NCBI GenBank assembly: GCA_947381415.1
Contig: CANCVB010000006.1
Coordinates: 45,708-109,707 of the forward strand
DNA length: 64,000 nt
Source: Burkholderiales bacterium
GTDB taxonomy: Bacteria; Pseudomonadota; Gammaproteobacteria; Burkholderiales; Burkholderiaceae_C
Reading direction: 5' to 3'
Under the pieces are notes generated by a model that searched no databases, was not told where the DNA came from, and was given only the letters and a program-made list of their open reading frames with translations. Positions 48,297 to 56,912 of this stretch are shown here, piece after piece. Numbering within the stretch: position 1 is the stretch's first letter; every line of letters begins with the position of its first letter. Both the position numbers and the translations under genes were made by a program.

Positions 48297-49256
48297 TTAA
48301 ACCACAGCACCCGCGTTAGGGTCGTTGGGGTCTTCTTCAGGGCCGTCTTTTTTCACCGCTTTGATCAAGTCTTCGCGGCGAATACCCAGCCACATGGCAA
48401 TTGCTGCAGCCACAAACACCGAAGAGTAAATGCCAAACAAAATACCAATGGTCAAAGCCATGGCGAAGTAGTGCAGGGTGGCACCACCAAACAACAGCAT
48501 GGACAACACCATCAATTGGGTGCAACCGTGGGTGATGATGGTGCGGCTGATGGTGGAGGTGATGGCGTTGTCGATGATTTCGACCGTGTTCATTTTGCGA
48601 AAACGGCGAAAGTTTTCACGCACACGGTCAAAAATCACCACCGACTCGTTGACCGAATAGCCCAGCACCGCCAGCACCGCGGCCAACACCGGCAGCGAAA
48701 ACTCCCACTGGAAAAACGCGAAGAAGCCCAAGATGATGACCACGTCGTGCAAGTTGGCGATGATGCCGGCCACGGCGTATTTCCACTCGAAGCGAATGGC
48801 CAAGTAAATCATGATGCCAATGACCACACAGGCCAAGGCTTTGAGGCCGTCGATGGCCAACTCATCGCCGACTTGTGGGCCGACAAATTCGGTGCGGCGC
48901 AACTCGGCACTGGTGTCCATCTCTTTGAGACTGCCCAACACTTTGTTGCTGAGCTCGGCGGAATTGGCCCCCTTGGCCGCAGGCATGCGAATCAGCACAT
49001 CGCGCGAGGAGCCAAAGTTTTGTACCTGCACATCTTTGATGCCCAAGGCGGCGATGCGCTCACGCATGGGGTCAAGCGCGGCGGGTTGTGCAAAGCTCAC
49101 CTCCATCAAGGTGCCACCGGTGAACTCCACCGACAAATGCAAGCCTTTGCTGAAGAGAAAAAACACCGCGGCTAAAAACGTGATGAACGACACCGCGTTG
49201 AACACCAAGGCATGGCGCATGAACGGAATGTCTTTGCGGATTTTGAAAAATTCCAT
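48297..49256 (-). CDS. secF: Protein translocase subunit SecF
   Basis: 319 residues, six membrane segments. KGLHLSVEFTGGTLMEV follows the first segment, ALIVS-like RFEWKYAVAGIIANLHDVVIILGFFA and VLGYSVNESVVIFDRVRENFRR are the SecF/SecD export-domain motifs. With SecD and YajC it uses the proton gradient to assist late steps of Sec export. It is 12 nt after secD on the same strand. Confidence 0.96.
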   Translation of the reverse strand: MEFFKIRKDIPFMRHALVFNAVSFITFLAAVFFLFSKGLHLSVEFTGGTLMEVSFAQPAALDPMRERIAALGIKDVQVQNFGSSRDVLIRMPAAKGANSAELSNKVLGSLKEMDTSAELRRTEFVGPQVGDELAIDGLKALACVVIGIMIYLAIRFEWKYAVAGIIANLHDVVIILGFFAFFQWEFSLPVLAAVLAVLGYSVNESVVIFDRVRENFRRFRKMNTVEIIDNAITSTISRTIITHGCTQLMVLSMLLFGGATLHYFAMALTIGILFGIYSSVFVAAAIAMWLGIRREDLIKAVKKDGPEEDPNDPNAGAVV

Positions 49257-49268
49257 GGCAGGCTTTCG

Positions 49269-51164
49269 TTAATCGGCTTTGGCTTTGGCAATCACGTCTT
49301 GGGTGGTGGCGTCAGGTTTCCACACCGTGCCAATCGAGACGGTTTGCAAACGTTTTTGGCGGCCATACCAAAGGTTGACCAAACCGCGTGAGAAAAAGAC
49401 CGCCGAGAACATGCTGGTGAGAATGCCCAGGCAATGCACCACCGCAAAGCCGCGTACCGGACCCGAACCAAAGGCCAGCAAAGCCAAACCAGCGATCAAG
49501 GTGGTGACGTTGGAGTCCAAAATGGTTGACCAGGCACGGTCGTAACCCATGTGAATGGCGGTTTGCGGTGCCGCGCCGTGGCGCAGTTCTTCCCGCACGC
49601 GTTCATTGATCAGCACGTTGGCGTCAATCGCCATGCCCAAGACCAAGGCCATGGCAGCCATGCCTGGCAAGGTGAGCGTGGCTTGTAACATCGACAGCAC
49701 GGCCACCAACAGCAGCAGGTTGACGGCCAAAGCGATGCTGGAGATCACGCCAAACAAAGCATAGTAAATGCACATGAAAGCGGTGACAGCCACAAAGCCC
49801 CAGGTCACGCTGTCAAAACCTTTGGCAATGTTTTCAGCGCCAAGGCTTGGGCCAATGGTGCGCTCTTCAATGATTTCCATGGGCGCGGCCAGTGAACCCG
49901 CGCGCAACAACAAAGCGGTGTCAGCCGCTTCTACCGTGGTCATGCGACCAGAGATTTGTACCCGCCCACCGCCGATCTCGCTGCGAATCACAGGCGAGGT
50001 GACGACTTCGCCCTTGCCTTTTTCAAACAACAAGATGGCCATGCGTTTGCCGATGTTTTCGCGGGTGATTTCTTTGAAGATGCGCGCACCCTTGGCGTCC
50101 AGTGTCAGGTGCACCGCGGCTTCTTGGGTTTGGTTGTCAAAACCGGGTTGTGCATCGGTCAAGTTCTCGCCGGTCAGCACCACGAGCTTTTTCACAATGA
50201 CGGCTTGGCCGTTGCGGTCAAGGTATTTTTCTGCGCCAAAGGGCACCGGCCCGCTACCGACTTCGGCCAAGCGTGCTTCGCTGCCTTCTTCGACCATGCG
50301 AATTTCCAGTGTGGCGGTGCGACCCAAAATGTCTTTCGCTTTGGCGGTGTCTTGCACACCAGGCAGTTGCACCACGATGCGGTCCAAGCCTTGTTGCTGT
50401 ATCACAGGCTCGGCCACACCCAACTCGTTGATGCGGTTGTGCAGCGTGGTGATGTTTTGCTTGAGCGCTTGCTCTTGCACCTTGCGCGCGGCTTCGGGCT
50501 TCAAGCTGGCGCTGACTTTGACTTCATCACCTTGTGAACTGCTGACCAAAAGCAAATCGGGGAATTGGTCACGCATGAGCGACTGCGCTGCCTCGGCAGT
50601 GGCTTGGTCGCGAAACGCCATTTGTATGTTTTGTTGCTCGCGCGAAATGCCGTTGTGACGCAAGCTTTTTTCACGCAAGGCACTGCGCAGATCGCCGCTC
50701 AAGGCGTCCAGCTTTTTGGTCAAAGCCGCTTGCATGTCCACTTGCAACATGAAGTGCACGCCACCGCGCAAGTCCAGTCCCAAATACATGGGCGCGGCAC
50801 GCATGGCAGACAACCAAGTGGGTGTGCGGGGAATCAGGTTGAGCGCCACCACATATGAAGGGTTGGCAGGGTCGGGGTTGAGCGCGTGTTGCATCGCGTC
50901 TTTGGCTTGCAACTGTTGTTCGGTGGTTTCAAAGCGCGCTTTGAGCGAGTTGTTTTCAAGGCCGATCAAAGTAGGTGTGAGATTGGCCGCTTTGAGCGAC
51001 TCTTCCACTTTGCCCAGCGTGCTGGTGTCGACCTTGACGCTGGCACGCGCGGCAGAGACTTGAACCGCAGGCGCTTCGCCAAAGAAATTGGGCAAGGTGT
51101 ACAAGCCACCAATGCAAAAAGCGATCAAGATGACCAGGTATTTCCAAAGAGCGTAACGGTTCAT
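49269..51164 (-). CDS. secD: Protein translocase subunit SecD
   Basis: 631 residues from ATG 51164. One N-terminal membrane segment is followed by a large periplasmic part (GLDLRGGVHFMLQVDM, RINELGVAEPVIQQQG, RIVVQLPGVQDTAKAK) and five C-terminal segments with LVLGMAIDANVLINERVREEL. The gene sits in the usual yajC-secD-secF order. The length is close to E. coli SecD (615). Confidence 0.96.
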   Translation of the reverse strand: MNRYALWKYLVILIAFCIGGLYTLPNFFGEAPAVQVSAARASVKVDTSTLGKVEESLKAANLTPTLIGLENNSLKARFETTEQQLQAKDAMQHALNPDPANPSYVVALNLIPRTPTWLSAMRAAPMYLGLDLRGGVHFMLQVDMQAALTKKLDALSGDLRSALREKSLRHNGISREQQNIQMAFRDQATAEAAQSLMRDQFPDLLLVSSSQGDEVKVSASLKPEAARKVQEQALKQNITTLHNRINELGVAEPVIQQQGLDRIVVQLPGVQDTAKAKDILGRTATLEIRMVEEGSEARLAEVGSGPVPFGAEKYLDRNGQAVIVKKLVVLTGENLTDAQPGFDNQTQEAAVHLTLDAKGARIFKEITRENIGKRMAILLFEKGKGEVVTSPVIRSEIGGGRVQISGRMTTVEAADTALLLRAGSLAAPMEIIEERTIGPSLGAENIAKGFDSVTWGFVAVTAFMCIYYALFGVISSIALAVNLLLLVAVLSMLQATLTLPGMAAMALVLGMAIDANVLINERVREELRHGAAPQTAIHMGYDRAWSTILDSNVTTLIAGLALLAFGSGPVRGFAVVHCLGILTSMFSAVFFSRGLVNLWYGRQKRLQTVSIGTVWKPDATTQDVIAKAKAD

Positions 51165-51185
51165 GGCGCGGGCTGACAAGTTGGT

Positions 51186-51518
51186 TTATTTGATGCTGCC
51201 TTTGGGCAGCACTTGCACCACCGCTGAGCGCTGCAATTGCACGGTCACACCATTGCCCACTTCCAGGCCAATTTGGTGGTCGCCCAGTTGTGCGATCTTG
51301 CCCAGCAAGCCACCGGTGGTCACCACTTCGTCACCTTTGGCCAGCGCGTCCAGCATGGCTTTGAGCTCTTTTTGACGCTTCATTTGCGGGCGGATCATGA
51401 TGAAGTAAAGCACCACAAACATCAGCACCAAGGGCAACATGCTCATGAGCGAGGAACCAAGGTCACCGCCAGCAGTGGCAGCGGGCGCGGATTGGGCGTA
51501 AGCAGAGGACATCAACAC
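51186..51518 (-). CDS. yajC: Sec translocase accessory subunit YajC
   Basis: 110 residues from GTG 51518, supported by GGAG 8 nt upstream; ATG 51512 is an alternative. A single membrane segment (LPLVLMFVVLYFIMI) is followed by RPQMKRQKELKAML and GDEVVTTGGLLGKIAQLGD, both typical. It associates with SecDF. A long inverted repeat lies 65-150 nt upstream. Confidence 0.95.
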   Translation of the reverse strand: MLMSSAYAQSAPAATAGGDLGSSLMSMLPLVLMFVVLYFIMIRPQMKRQKELKAMLDALAKGDEVVTTGGLLGKIAQLGDHQIGLEVGNGVTVQLQRSAVVQVLPKGSIK

Positions 51519-51582
51519 GGGGAATTCTCCAGATTCGGGCAACCGGCGATTGTATGCGTTCGGGTTTTGAATGCACATCAGG

Positions 51583-51668
51583 CTGAACGAGCAGGGCTGG
51601 CTTGCCCGCCGCTCACCGCCGCACAGCGACGATGTTCGCGGCCAGCCAAGCCCGCCCTGCTCGCTCAG
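51583..51668. repeat. Long inverted repeat upstream of yajC
   Basis: Arms 51583-51604 and 51647-51668 are 22 bp and pair with two mismatches, across a 42-nt GC-rich centre. A second pairing, GGCTGGC with GCCAGCC, overlaps the first arm, so two alternative folds are possible. It lies in the 269-bp gap between yajC and the DUF1016 gene; the rest of that gap (51669-51787) is A/T rich without an ORF. Confidence 0.6.
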
Positions 51669-51787
51669 ACAAAGTGAAGGCTTGGGATGGAAAGTAGCTG
51701 AAGACTTAAAAATGATTATTAAAAGAGAATAAATAGACAAATAGTTGTATTAAATAGCTAATATGTCGGGTCTGATTCCCCGCCCCC

Positions 51788-52819
51788 ATGCTGCCTGAAC
51801 CCCCTCGCCCCGACCTGCACCAAGCCATCCGCGCTTTGCTGTTGGCTGCCCGTGCGCAGGTGCGGCAGACGGTGAATACCGCCATGGTGCAGACCTATTG
51901 GCACATCGGCCGCATGATTGTGGAAGACGAACAAGGCGGGCAAAAGCGAGCGGCCTATGGCAAGCAGGTGCTGCCAGAGTTGGCCAAGCGTTTGAGCGAG
52001 GAGTTTGGAAGCGGCTTTTCTGTGCAAAGCCTGTGGAACTATCGGCAGTTTTACCAATGCTTTCCAATTCTCTCCGCGGTGCGGAGAGAATTGACTTGGA
52101 CCCATTACAAGTCGTTGCTAAGAATTGAAAACCTTGCTGCCCGCGACTGGTACGCCAAAGAAGCCGTCGAGCAAGGTTGGAGCGTGCGGGCGCTGGGTCG
52201 GCAAATTTCCACGCTGTATTACGAGCGCCTCCTCAGCACGCAGGACCAAGCCAAAGCGCAGTTGAAAGACGAGGCCGCACACCACATCGCCAAAGACGCA
52301 GCACCCGACCCGCGTGACTTCATCCGCGACCCCTATGTGCTGGAATTTTTAGGCGCACCCGCTGTGCCTGCCTTGTACGAAAAGGACCTGGAGCAAGGCC
52401 TGCTGGACCAGTTGCAAACCTTTTTGTTGGAGTTGGGCAAAGGCTTTGCCTTTGTCGCACGGCAAAAACACCTGCGGGTGGAAGGCGAAGACTGTTTCAT
52501 CGACTTGGTTTTTTACAACTACCTGCTCAAGTGCTTTGTACTGGTGGACTTGAAGGTGGGCAAGTTGGCGCACCAAGACGTGGGGCAAATGGACATGTAT
52601 GTGCGCGTGTTTGACGAGCAACACCGCAACGAGGGCGACAACCCGACGCTCGGGCTGATTCTTTGTTCAGAGCGCAACGCGGCCGTCGCCAAGTACTCGC
52701 TGCTGGCCGACAAAGCCCAACTGTTTGCCAGCAAATACCAAGCGGTCATGCCCACCGAGGCGGAGCTGCAAGCGGAGTTGGAGAGGGACAGGGCTTTATT
52801 GGAAATGCATAAGGAATAA
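51788..52819 (+). CDS. DUF1016/YhcG-family PD-(D/E)xK nuclease-like protein
   Basis: 343 residues. The N-terminal DUF1016 domain (to about 165) includes VQTYWHIGRMIVEDEQGG, YGKQVLPELAKRLSEEFG and THYKSLLRIEN. The C-terminal domain has the restriction-endonuclease-like core with Asp239 (in DCFIDLVFYN), then Asp254-Leu-Lys256 (in VLVDLKVGKL), which fits PD-(D/E)xK. Family members are found in accessory regions and near restriction or defence genes; the role is not settled. No partner gene is next to it. A perfect 13-bp hairpin lies inside the gene at 52065-52093. It is 70 bp upstream of the Sel1 gene. Confidence 0.88.
   Translation: MLPEPPRPDLHQAIRALLLAARAQVRQTVNTAMVQTYWHIGRMIVEDEQGGQKRAAYGKQVLPELAKRLSEEFGSGFSVQSLWNYRQFYQCFPILSAVRRELTWTHYKSLLRIENLAARDWYAKEAVEQGWSVRALGRQISTLYYERLLSTQDQAKAQLKDEAAHHIAKDAAPDPRDFIRDPYVLEFLGAPAVPALYEKDLEQGLLDQLQTFLLELGKGFAFVARQKHLRVEGEDCFIDLVFYNYLLKCFVLVDLKVGKLAHQDVGQMDMYVRVFDEQHRNEGDNPTLGLILCSERNAAVAKYSLLADKAQLFASKYQAVMPTEAELQAELERDRALLEMHKE
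52065..52093. repeat. Perfect 13-bp inverted repeat inside the DUF1016 gene
   Basis: CAATTCTCTCCGC-GGT-GCGGAGAGAATTG: two perfect 13-bp arms (52065-52077 and 52081-52093) with a 3-nt loop, covering about codons 93-102 (ILSAVRRELT). A stem this stable in the middle of a coding region is uncommon. Confidence 0.75.
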
Positions 52820-52889
52820 ATGCATTCAAAAGCAACTAATTTGATGCCAAAAAATCAATATCTATTCACCATAAGCGAAAGGATTGCAA

Positions 52890-53726
52890 ATGCAGAAAGT
52901 CACAACACTAAAAAAGGCATTGATGCATCGCCTTTTGCTCGTACTGTTAGCCATGCTGACGGCTGGCTTGGCATGGGCCGGTCCGGAAGACGATGCACTT
53001 GAAGCTTATTTGCGCAAGGACTACGCCGAAGTACTAAAGATTGTGAAGCCAGCGGCACTAAAGGGCGAAGCGTGGGCGCAAGGAGGGCTTGCTGACGCTT
53101 ATCGTAACGGCGAAGGTGTAAAGCAAGATTACGCCGAAGCAGTTAAGTGGTACAGACTTGCTGCTGAGCAGGGCAATTTGTCAGCGCAGAACAGCCTGGG
53201 GATCATGTACTACAACGGCCAAGGAGTGGTGCAAGATTATGTTGAAGCAGTTAAGTGGTACAGACTTGCCGCGCAGCAAGGCTATTCGTGGGCGCAGAAT
53301 AACTTGGGAAGCATGTACACCATAGGCAAAGGCGTGATGCAAGATTATGCCGAATCGGTCAAGTGGTACAGGCTTGCCGCGCAGCAAGGCTATTCGTGGG
53401 CGCAATACAACTTGGGGTTTAGGTATGCCAACGGCGAAGGCGTGGCACAAGACTATGTTGAAGCGGTCAAGTGGTACAGGCTTGCCGCGCAGCAAGGCAA
53501 TGAGAACGCGCAGAATAACTTGGGGTTCATGTACCACAACGGCCTAGGGGTGGTGCAAAACTACGTCAAGGCGCACAGTTGGTTCAACTTGAGCGCGGCC
53601 AGTGGTGTTGCAATGGCCGTAGAAAACCGCGATGGTCTTGCCAAACTAATGACACCTCAACAAATCGCAGATGCGCAAAAATTAGCACGGGATTGCCAAG
53701 CACGGCACTTCAAAGGGTGTGACTGA
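52890..53726 (+). CDS. Exported Sel1-repeat (TPR-like) protein
   Basis: 278 residues from ATG 52890, with AAAGGA 6 nt upstream. A signal peptide (HRLLLVLLAMLTAGLAWA) is followed by an N-terminal partial repeat, then four nearly identical 36-residue Sel1 units (QDYVEAVKWYRLAAQQG core) and one diverged unit (SWFNLSAASG). The C-terminus has two cysteines (DCQARHFKGC). Sel1 repeats form a solenoid for protein binding. The partner is unknown; the location beside the DUF1016 gene may be accidental. Confidence 0.9.
   Translation: MQKVTTLKKALMHRLLLVLLAMLTAGLAWAGPEDDALEAYLRKDYAEVLKIVKPAALKGEAWAQGGLADAYRNGEGVKQDYAEAVKWYRLAAEQGNLSAQNSLGIMYYNGQGVVQDYVEAVKWYRLAAQQGYSWAQNNLGSMYTIGKGVMQDYAESVKWYRLAAQQGYSWAQYNLGFRYANGEGVAQDYVEAVKWYRLAAQQGNENAQNNLGFMYHNGLGVVQNYVKAHSWFNLSAASGVAMAVENRDGLAKLMTPQQIADAQKLARDCQARHFKGCD
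53115..53546 (+). repeat. Four tandem 108-bp repeats encoding Sel1 units
   Basis: Units at 53115-53222, 53223-53330, 53331-53438 and 53439-53546 are each 108 bp and very similar at the DNA level; for instance a GCCGCGCAGCAAGGC run recurs in three of them. Such identity favours slippage or recombination and variable copy number between strains. Confidence 0.85.
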
Positions 53727-53867
53727 TGCAGCTAGGGTCTGTGCGGAACGCCCAGCCCGACAAAGGCGCATGAGGCAGGTCGGCCGCAGCCGACGTTGTG
53801 CAAGCATGGAGGCGAGGCCGAGCCTGCTCAGGCGCCGTGATGAGGTTGCTCCTCGCAATGCCGACGC

Positions 53868-56822
53868 CTATCCCAAGTGCGCCCCAATCAAGCCCGCCAA
53901 CTCAAACATCCCCACGGAGTCCTTGCCAAACACGGTTTTCAGTTTCGCGTCACATTGGATGGTGCGTTTGTCTTTGGGGTCTTGCAGGTTTTGCGCCTTG
54001 ATGTAGTCCCACAGCTTTTTCATCACCTCGGTGCGGGCCACGGCCTCGGGGCCGATGACCGCAGCCAAGGCCGCGCTGGGCGCTTTGCCCTCGGCGGGTT
54101 TGCGGGGCTTTTTGGGCTTGGCTTCCTTCTCCGCTTTGGCCGCAGCTTTTTTGGCCGCAGGTGTTTTCTTGCCGGGCATGGTTTTGCCAGCCGCTTTGGC
54201 CAAGGCGCGGGTGGTGGGTGCGCCGCCTTTTTTCGGGTACTTGCTGGGCTCGAAGGCAAAACTCACCTTGCCAGCCTCGGCGTCGTAAGTCAGGTAGGCT
54301 TTGAAGGCGCGTCGGGTGCGCATGGAGACAAACTTCTCTAGCAAATCGGTTTTGCCCTCGGCGAGCAGCTTTTTCACTTGGTCGTGTTCGATCACCTGTT
54401 GCAAGATGACGCGGCCTGTTTTGAAGTCGCAGCTGGGCGTGGGTTGGGCGTTGGTAGGCACGGATTTGCTGCACATATAGTTAGAGCCGTGCTCATGCAC
54501 AGGCGAGCCGCACTTGGGGCACGCGCCTAAATTTTCGGCGTCGCCAAATTCCACAATCTCGCCGCTCTCGGCGTTCTTGTCTTCGCCAAAGTCGAATTCC
54601 AGCTTCCAGTTCTTTTCTTCTTCGTTGAACTTGAGCGCAATTTCGGCGGTGAATGGCCAGCCCGCTTTGGAGCGGAAACCTTCCAAGGGGCCGATCTTTT
54701 TGTCGTGCAAAAACTGCTCCACCTCGGCGGGCTCGAAGGTGCGCCCTGCCGGTGTCTTGCCAAACGAGAAGCCGCAGCCCGGTCCTTCCACCTCGCCGTC
54801 GGCGTTGGTTGTGGCCACCGCCCCAGGCTTGCCCATGCAGGTGTAGCGGCGGTAGTTTTCCTTGACCACGCCAGCGCAGGTGGGGCAAGGTGTGGTGAGT
54901 GTGGCGTAGTCGCCAGGGATGGTGTCGCGGTCGTATTCCTTGGCTTTTTTCACCATGCGACCGGTCATCTCGGCGATGTCTTGCATGAAGGCCTCGCGCG
55001 ACAGCAGGCCTTTTTCCATTTGCGAGAGCTTGAACTCCCAGTCGCCGGTGAGGTCTGCGCGTGAGAGTTCTTCCACGCCCAAGCCACGCAAGAGCGTCAT
55101 CAGCTGGAACGCCTTGGCGGTCGGGATGAGTTCACGCCCTTCGCGCAACATGTATTTTTCGTTCAGCAAACCTTCGATGATGGACGAGCGTGTTGCTGGT
55201 GTGCCCAAGCCTTTTTCTTGCATGGCCTCGCGCAGTTCGTCGTCTTCCACCTGCTTGCCCGCGCTCTCCATGGCGCCCAGCAAGGTGGCCTCGGTGTAGC
55301 GCGCGGGTGGGCGGGTTTTCAAACCTTTGGGGTCGGCCTCAGCCACCAGTGGCTGTTCACCCGCGTTGAGCTTGACCAAGATCTTGCCCGACTCTTTGTC
55401 TTCTTCCTCGTCCACCTCTTTGCCGTAGATGGCTTGCCAGCCCGGCTCCACCAGCACACGGCCCGTGGTTTTGAAATGCTGGGTCTTGCCAGCCGCTGCC
55501 ACTTGGCTGATGCGGGTGGTGTCCATGAACTGTGCAGCGGGATAGAACACCGCAATGAAGCGGCGCACCACGAAGTCGTATAGCTTTTGCTCGGCGTCGG
55601 ACAAACCACTGGGGGCTTCCAAGGTGGGGATGATGGCAAAGTGGTCGCTGACCTTGCTGTTGTCAAACACCTTTTTGCTGGGCTTGATGTAGCCCTGCGC
55701 GATGGCGGTTTTGGCAAACGGCGCCAAGTGACCCATGCCGCTGTTGGCCAGCATCTGCAAGGTGTCTTTCACCGTGGGAAGGTAGTCCTCGGGCAGGTGT
55801 TTGGAGTCGGTACGCGGGTAGGTCAGGGCCTTGTGGCGTTCGTACAGGCTTTGCGCCAGCGAGAGCGTGGTTTTGGCGGAAAAGCCAAAGCGGCCATTGG
55901 CCTCGCGCTGCAAGGTGGTCAGGTCGAACAAGCCTGGGCTGCCCTTGCTGCTGGGCTTGCTTTCTTCGGTGACGGTGGCGGTTTGGTGGCGCACCGCATC
56001 GGCAATCGCTTGCGCCTCGCTCAAGGACCACACACGGTCTTCTTTGATCTCTTTGTCGTCAGCGTGGGCCTTGTGCGTGGGGTTGAACCATTTGCCCGCA
56101 TAAGCACCTGCTTGGGCAGCGAAGCTGGCGTGGATTTCCCAGAAGTCGCGGCTCACGAACTTGCGAATCATCTCTTCACGTTCCACCACCACGCTCAAGG
56201 TGGGGGTTTGCACCCGACCGACGGTGGTCAGGAAAAAACCTCCATCGCGCGAGTTAAAAGCGGTGAAGGCACGGGTGCCGTTGATGCCCACCAGCCAATC
56301 GGCCTCGGAGCGGCTGCGCGCGGCGTCGGCCAGGCCTTGCATTTGTTGGCTGCTTCTCAAGCTGTCAAAACCGTCGCGAATGGCTTGCGGCGTCATGGAC
56401 TGCAGCCACAGCCGTTTGACCGGTTTGTCCAAGGGCTTTTTGCCGCCCGCGTATTGCTCGATCAGGCGGAAGATGAGCTCACCCTCGCGGCCCGCGTCAC
56501 AGGCGTTGATGATGGCTGAGACGTCTTTGCGCTTGGCTTGTTTGACCACAGCGGCCAGACGGGATTTGGTTTTCTCGACTGGTTTCAAGTCGAAATAAGG
56601 CGGGATGACGGGCAGGTGGGCAAAGCTCCACTTGCCACGCTTGACGTCGAATTCTTCGGGCGCTTGGATTTCCACCAAGTGACCCACCGCGCTGGTGACC
56701 ACGTAGTTGTCGTTCTCGAAATGATCGTCGTGCTTTTCAAATTTACCAGCGCTGGGCGTCAAGGCGCGAACGATGTCTTGGGCCACAGAGGGCTTCTCGG
56801 CGATCACCAGTGTCTTACTCAT
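53868..56822 (-). CDS. topB: DNA topoisomerase III with C-terminal H1-like linker and SWIB domain
   Basis: 984 residues against about 650 for E. coli TopB. The Toprim domain has IAEKPSVAQDI and NACDAGREGELIF (Asp109 region). The active-site tyrosine is Tyr335 in ALTYPRTDS. Two Cys-rich zinc-type segments follow (CPTCAG...GPGCGF and CPKCGS...PSCDF). The region after residue 860 is Lys/Ala/Pro rich (KKTPAAKKAAAKAEKEAK), like a histone H1 tail, and residues 916-984 match a SWIB/MDM2 domain (RTEVMKKLWDYIKAQNLQD, then KRTI, LKTVFGKDSVGMFEL). TopB unlinks single-stranded DNA junctions; a SWIB tail is known on chlamydial TopA. It diverges from the SET gene and converges with the Sel1 gene. Confidence 0.92.
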   Translation of the reverse strand: MSKTLVIAEKPSVAQDIVRALTPSAGKFEKHDDHFENDNYVVTSAVGHLVEIQAPEEFDVKRGKWSFAHLPVIPPYFDLKPVEKTKSRLAAVVKQAKRKDVSAIINACDAGREGELIFRLIEQYAGGKKPLDKPVKRLWLQSMTPQAIRDGFDSLRSSQQMQGLADAARSRSEADWLVGINGTRAFTAFNSRDGGFFLTTVGRVQTPTLSVVVEREEMIRKFVSRDFWEIHASFAAQAGAYAGKWFNPTHKAHADDKEIKEDRVWSLSEAQAIADAVRHQTATVTEESKPSSKGSPGLFDLTTLQREANGRFGFSAKTTLSLAQSLYERHKALTYPRTDSKHLPEDYLPTVKDTLQMLANSGMGHLAPFAKTAIAQGYIKPSKKVFDNSKVSDHFAIIPTLEAPSGLSDAEQKLYDFVVRRFIAVFYPAAQFMDTTRISQVAAAGKTQHFKTTGRVLVEPGWQAIYGKEVDEEEDKESGKILVKLNAGEQPLVAEADPKGLKTRPPARYTEATLLGAMESAGKQVEDDELREAMQEKGLGTPATRSSIIEGLLNEKYMLREGRELIPTAKAFQLMTLLRGLGVEELSRADLTGDWEFKLSQMEKGLLSREAFMQDIAEMTGRMVKKAKEYDRDTIPGDYATLTTPCPTCAGVVKENYRRYTCMGKPGAVATTNADGEVEGPGCGFSFGKTPAGRTFEPAEVEQFLHDKKIGPLEGFRSKAGWPFTAEIALKFNEEEKNWKLEFDFGEDKNAESGEIVEFGDAENLGACPKCGSPVHEHGSNYMCSKSVPTNAQPTPSCDFKTGRVILQQVIEHDQVKKLLAEGKTDLLEKFVSMRTRRAFKAYLTYDAEAGKVSFAFEPSKYPKKGGAPTTRALAKAAGKTMPGKKTPAAKKAAAKAEKEAKPKKPRKPAEGKAPSAALAAVIGPEAVARTEVMKKLWDYIKAQNLQDPKDKRTIQCDAKLKTVFGKDSVGMFELAGLIGAHLG

Positions 56823-56912
56823 GCCAAATTTCCTTGTCTACAATCCGCTGTCTCGCGCGCACGCGCGCACATGTACGTATTTAACATAGCAGATTTTTTC
56901 CAACAGGCTCCC

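Noticed and set aside
53727..53867. Possible insertion-sequence remnant between the Sel1 gene and topB
   Set aside because: No inverted ends, target duplication or transposase fragment can be seen in the 141 bp.
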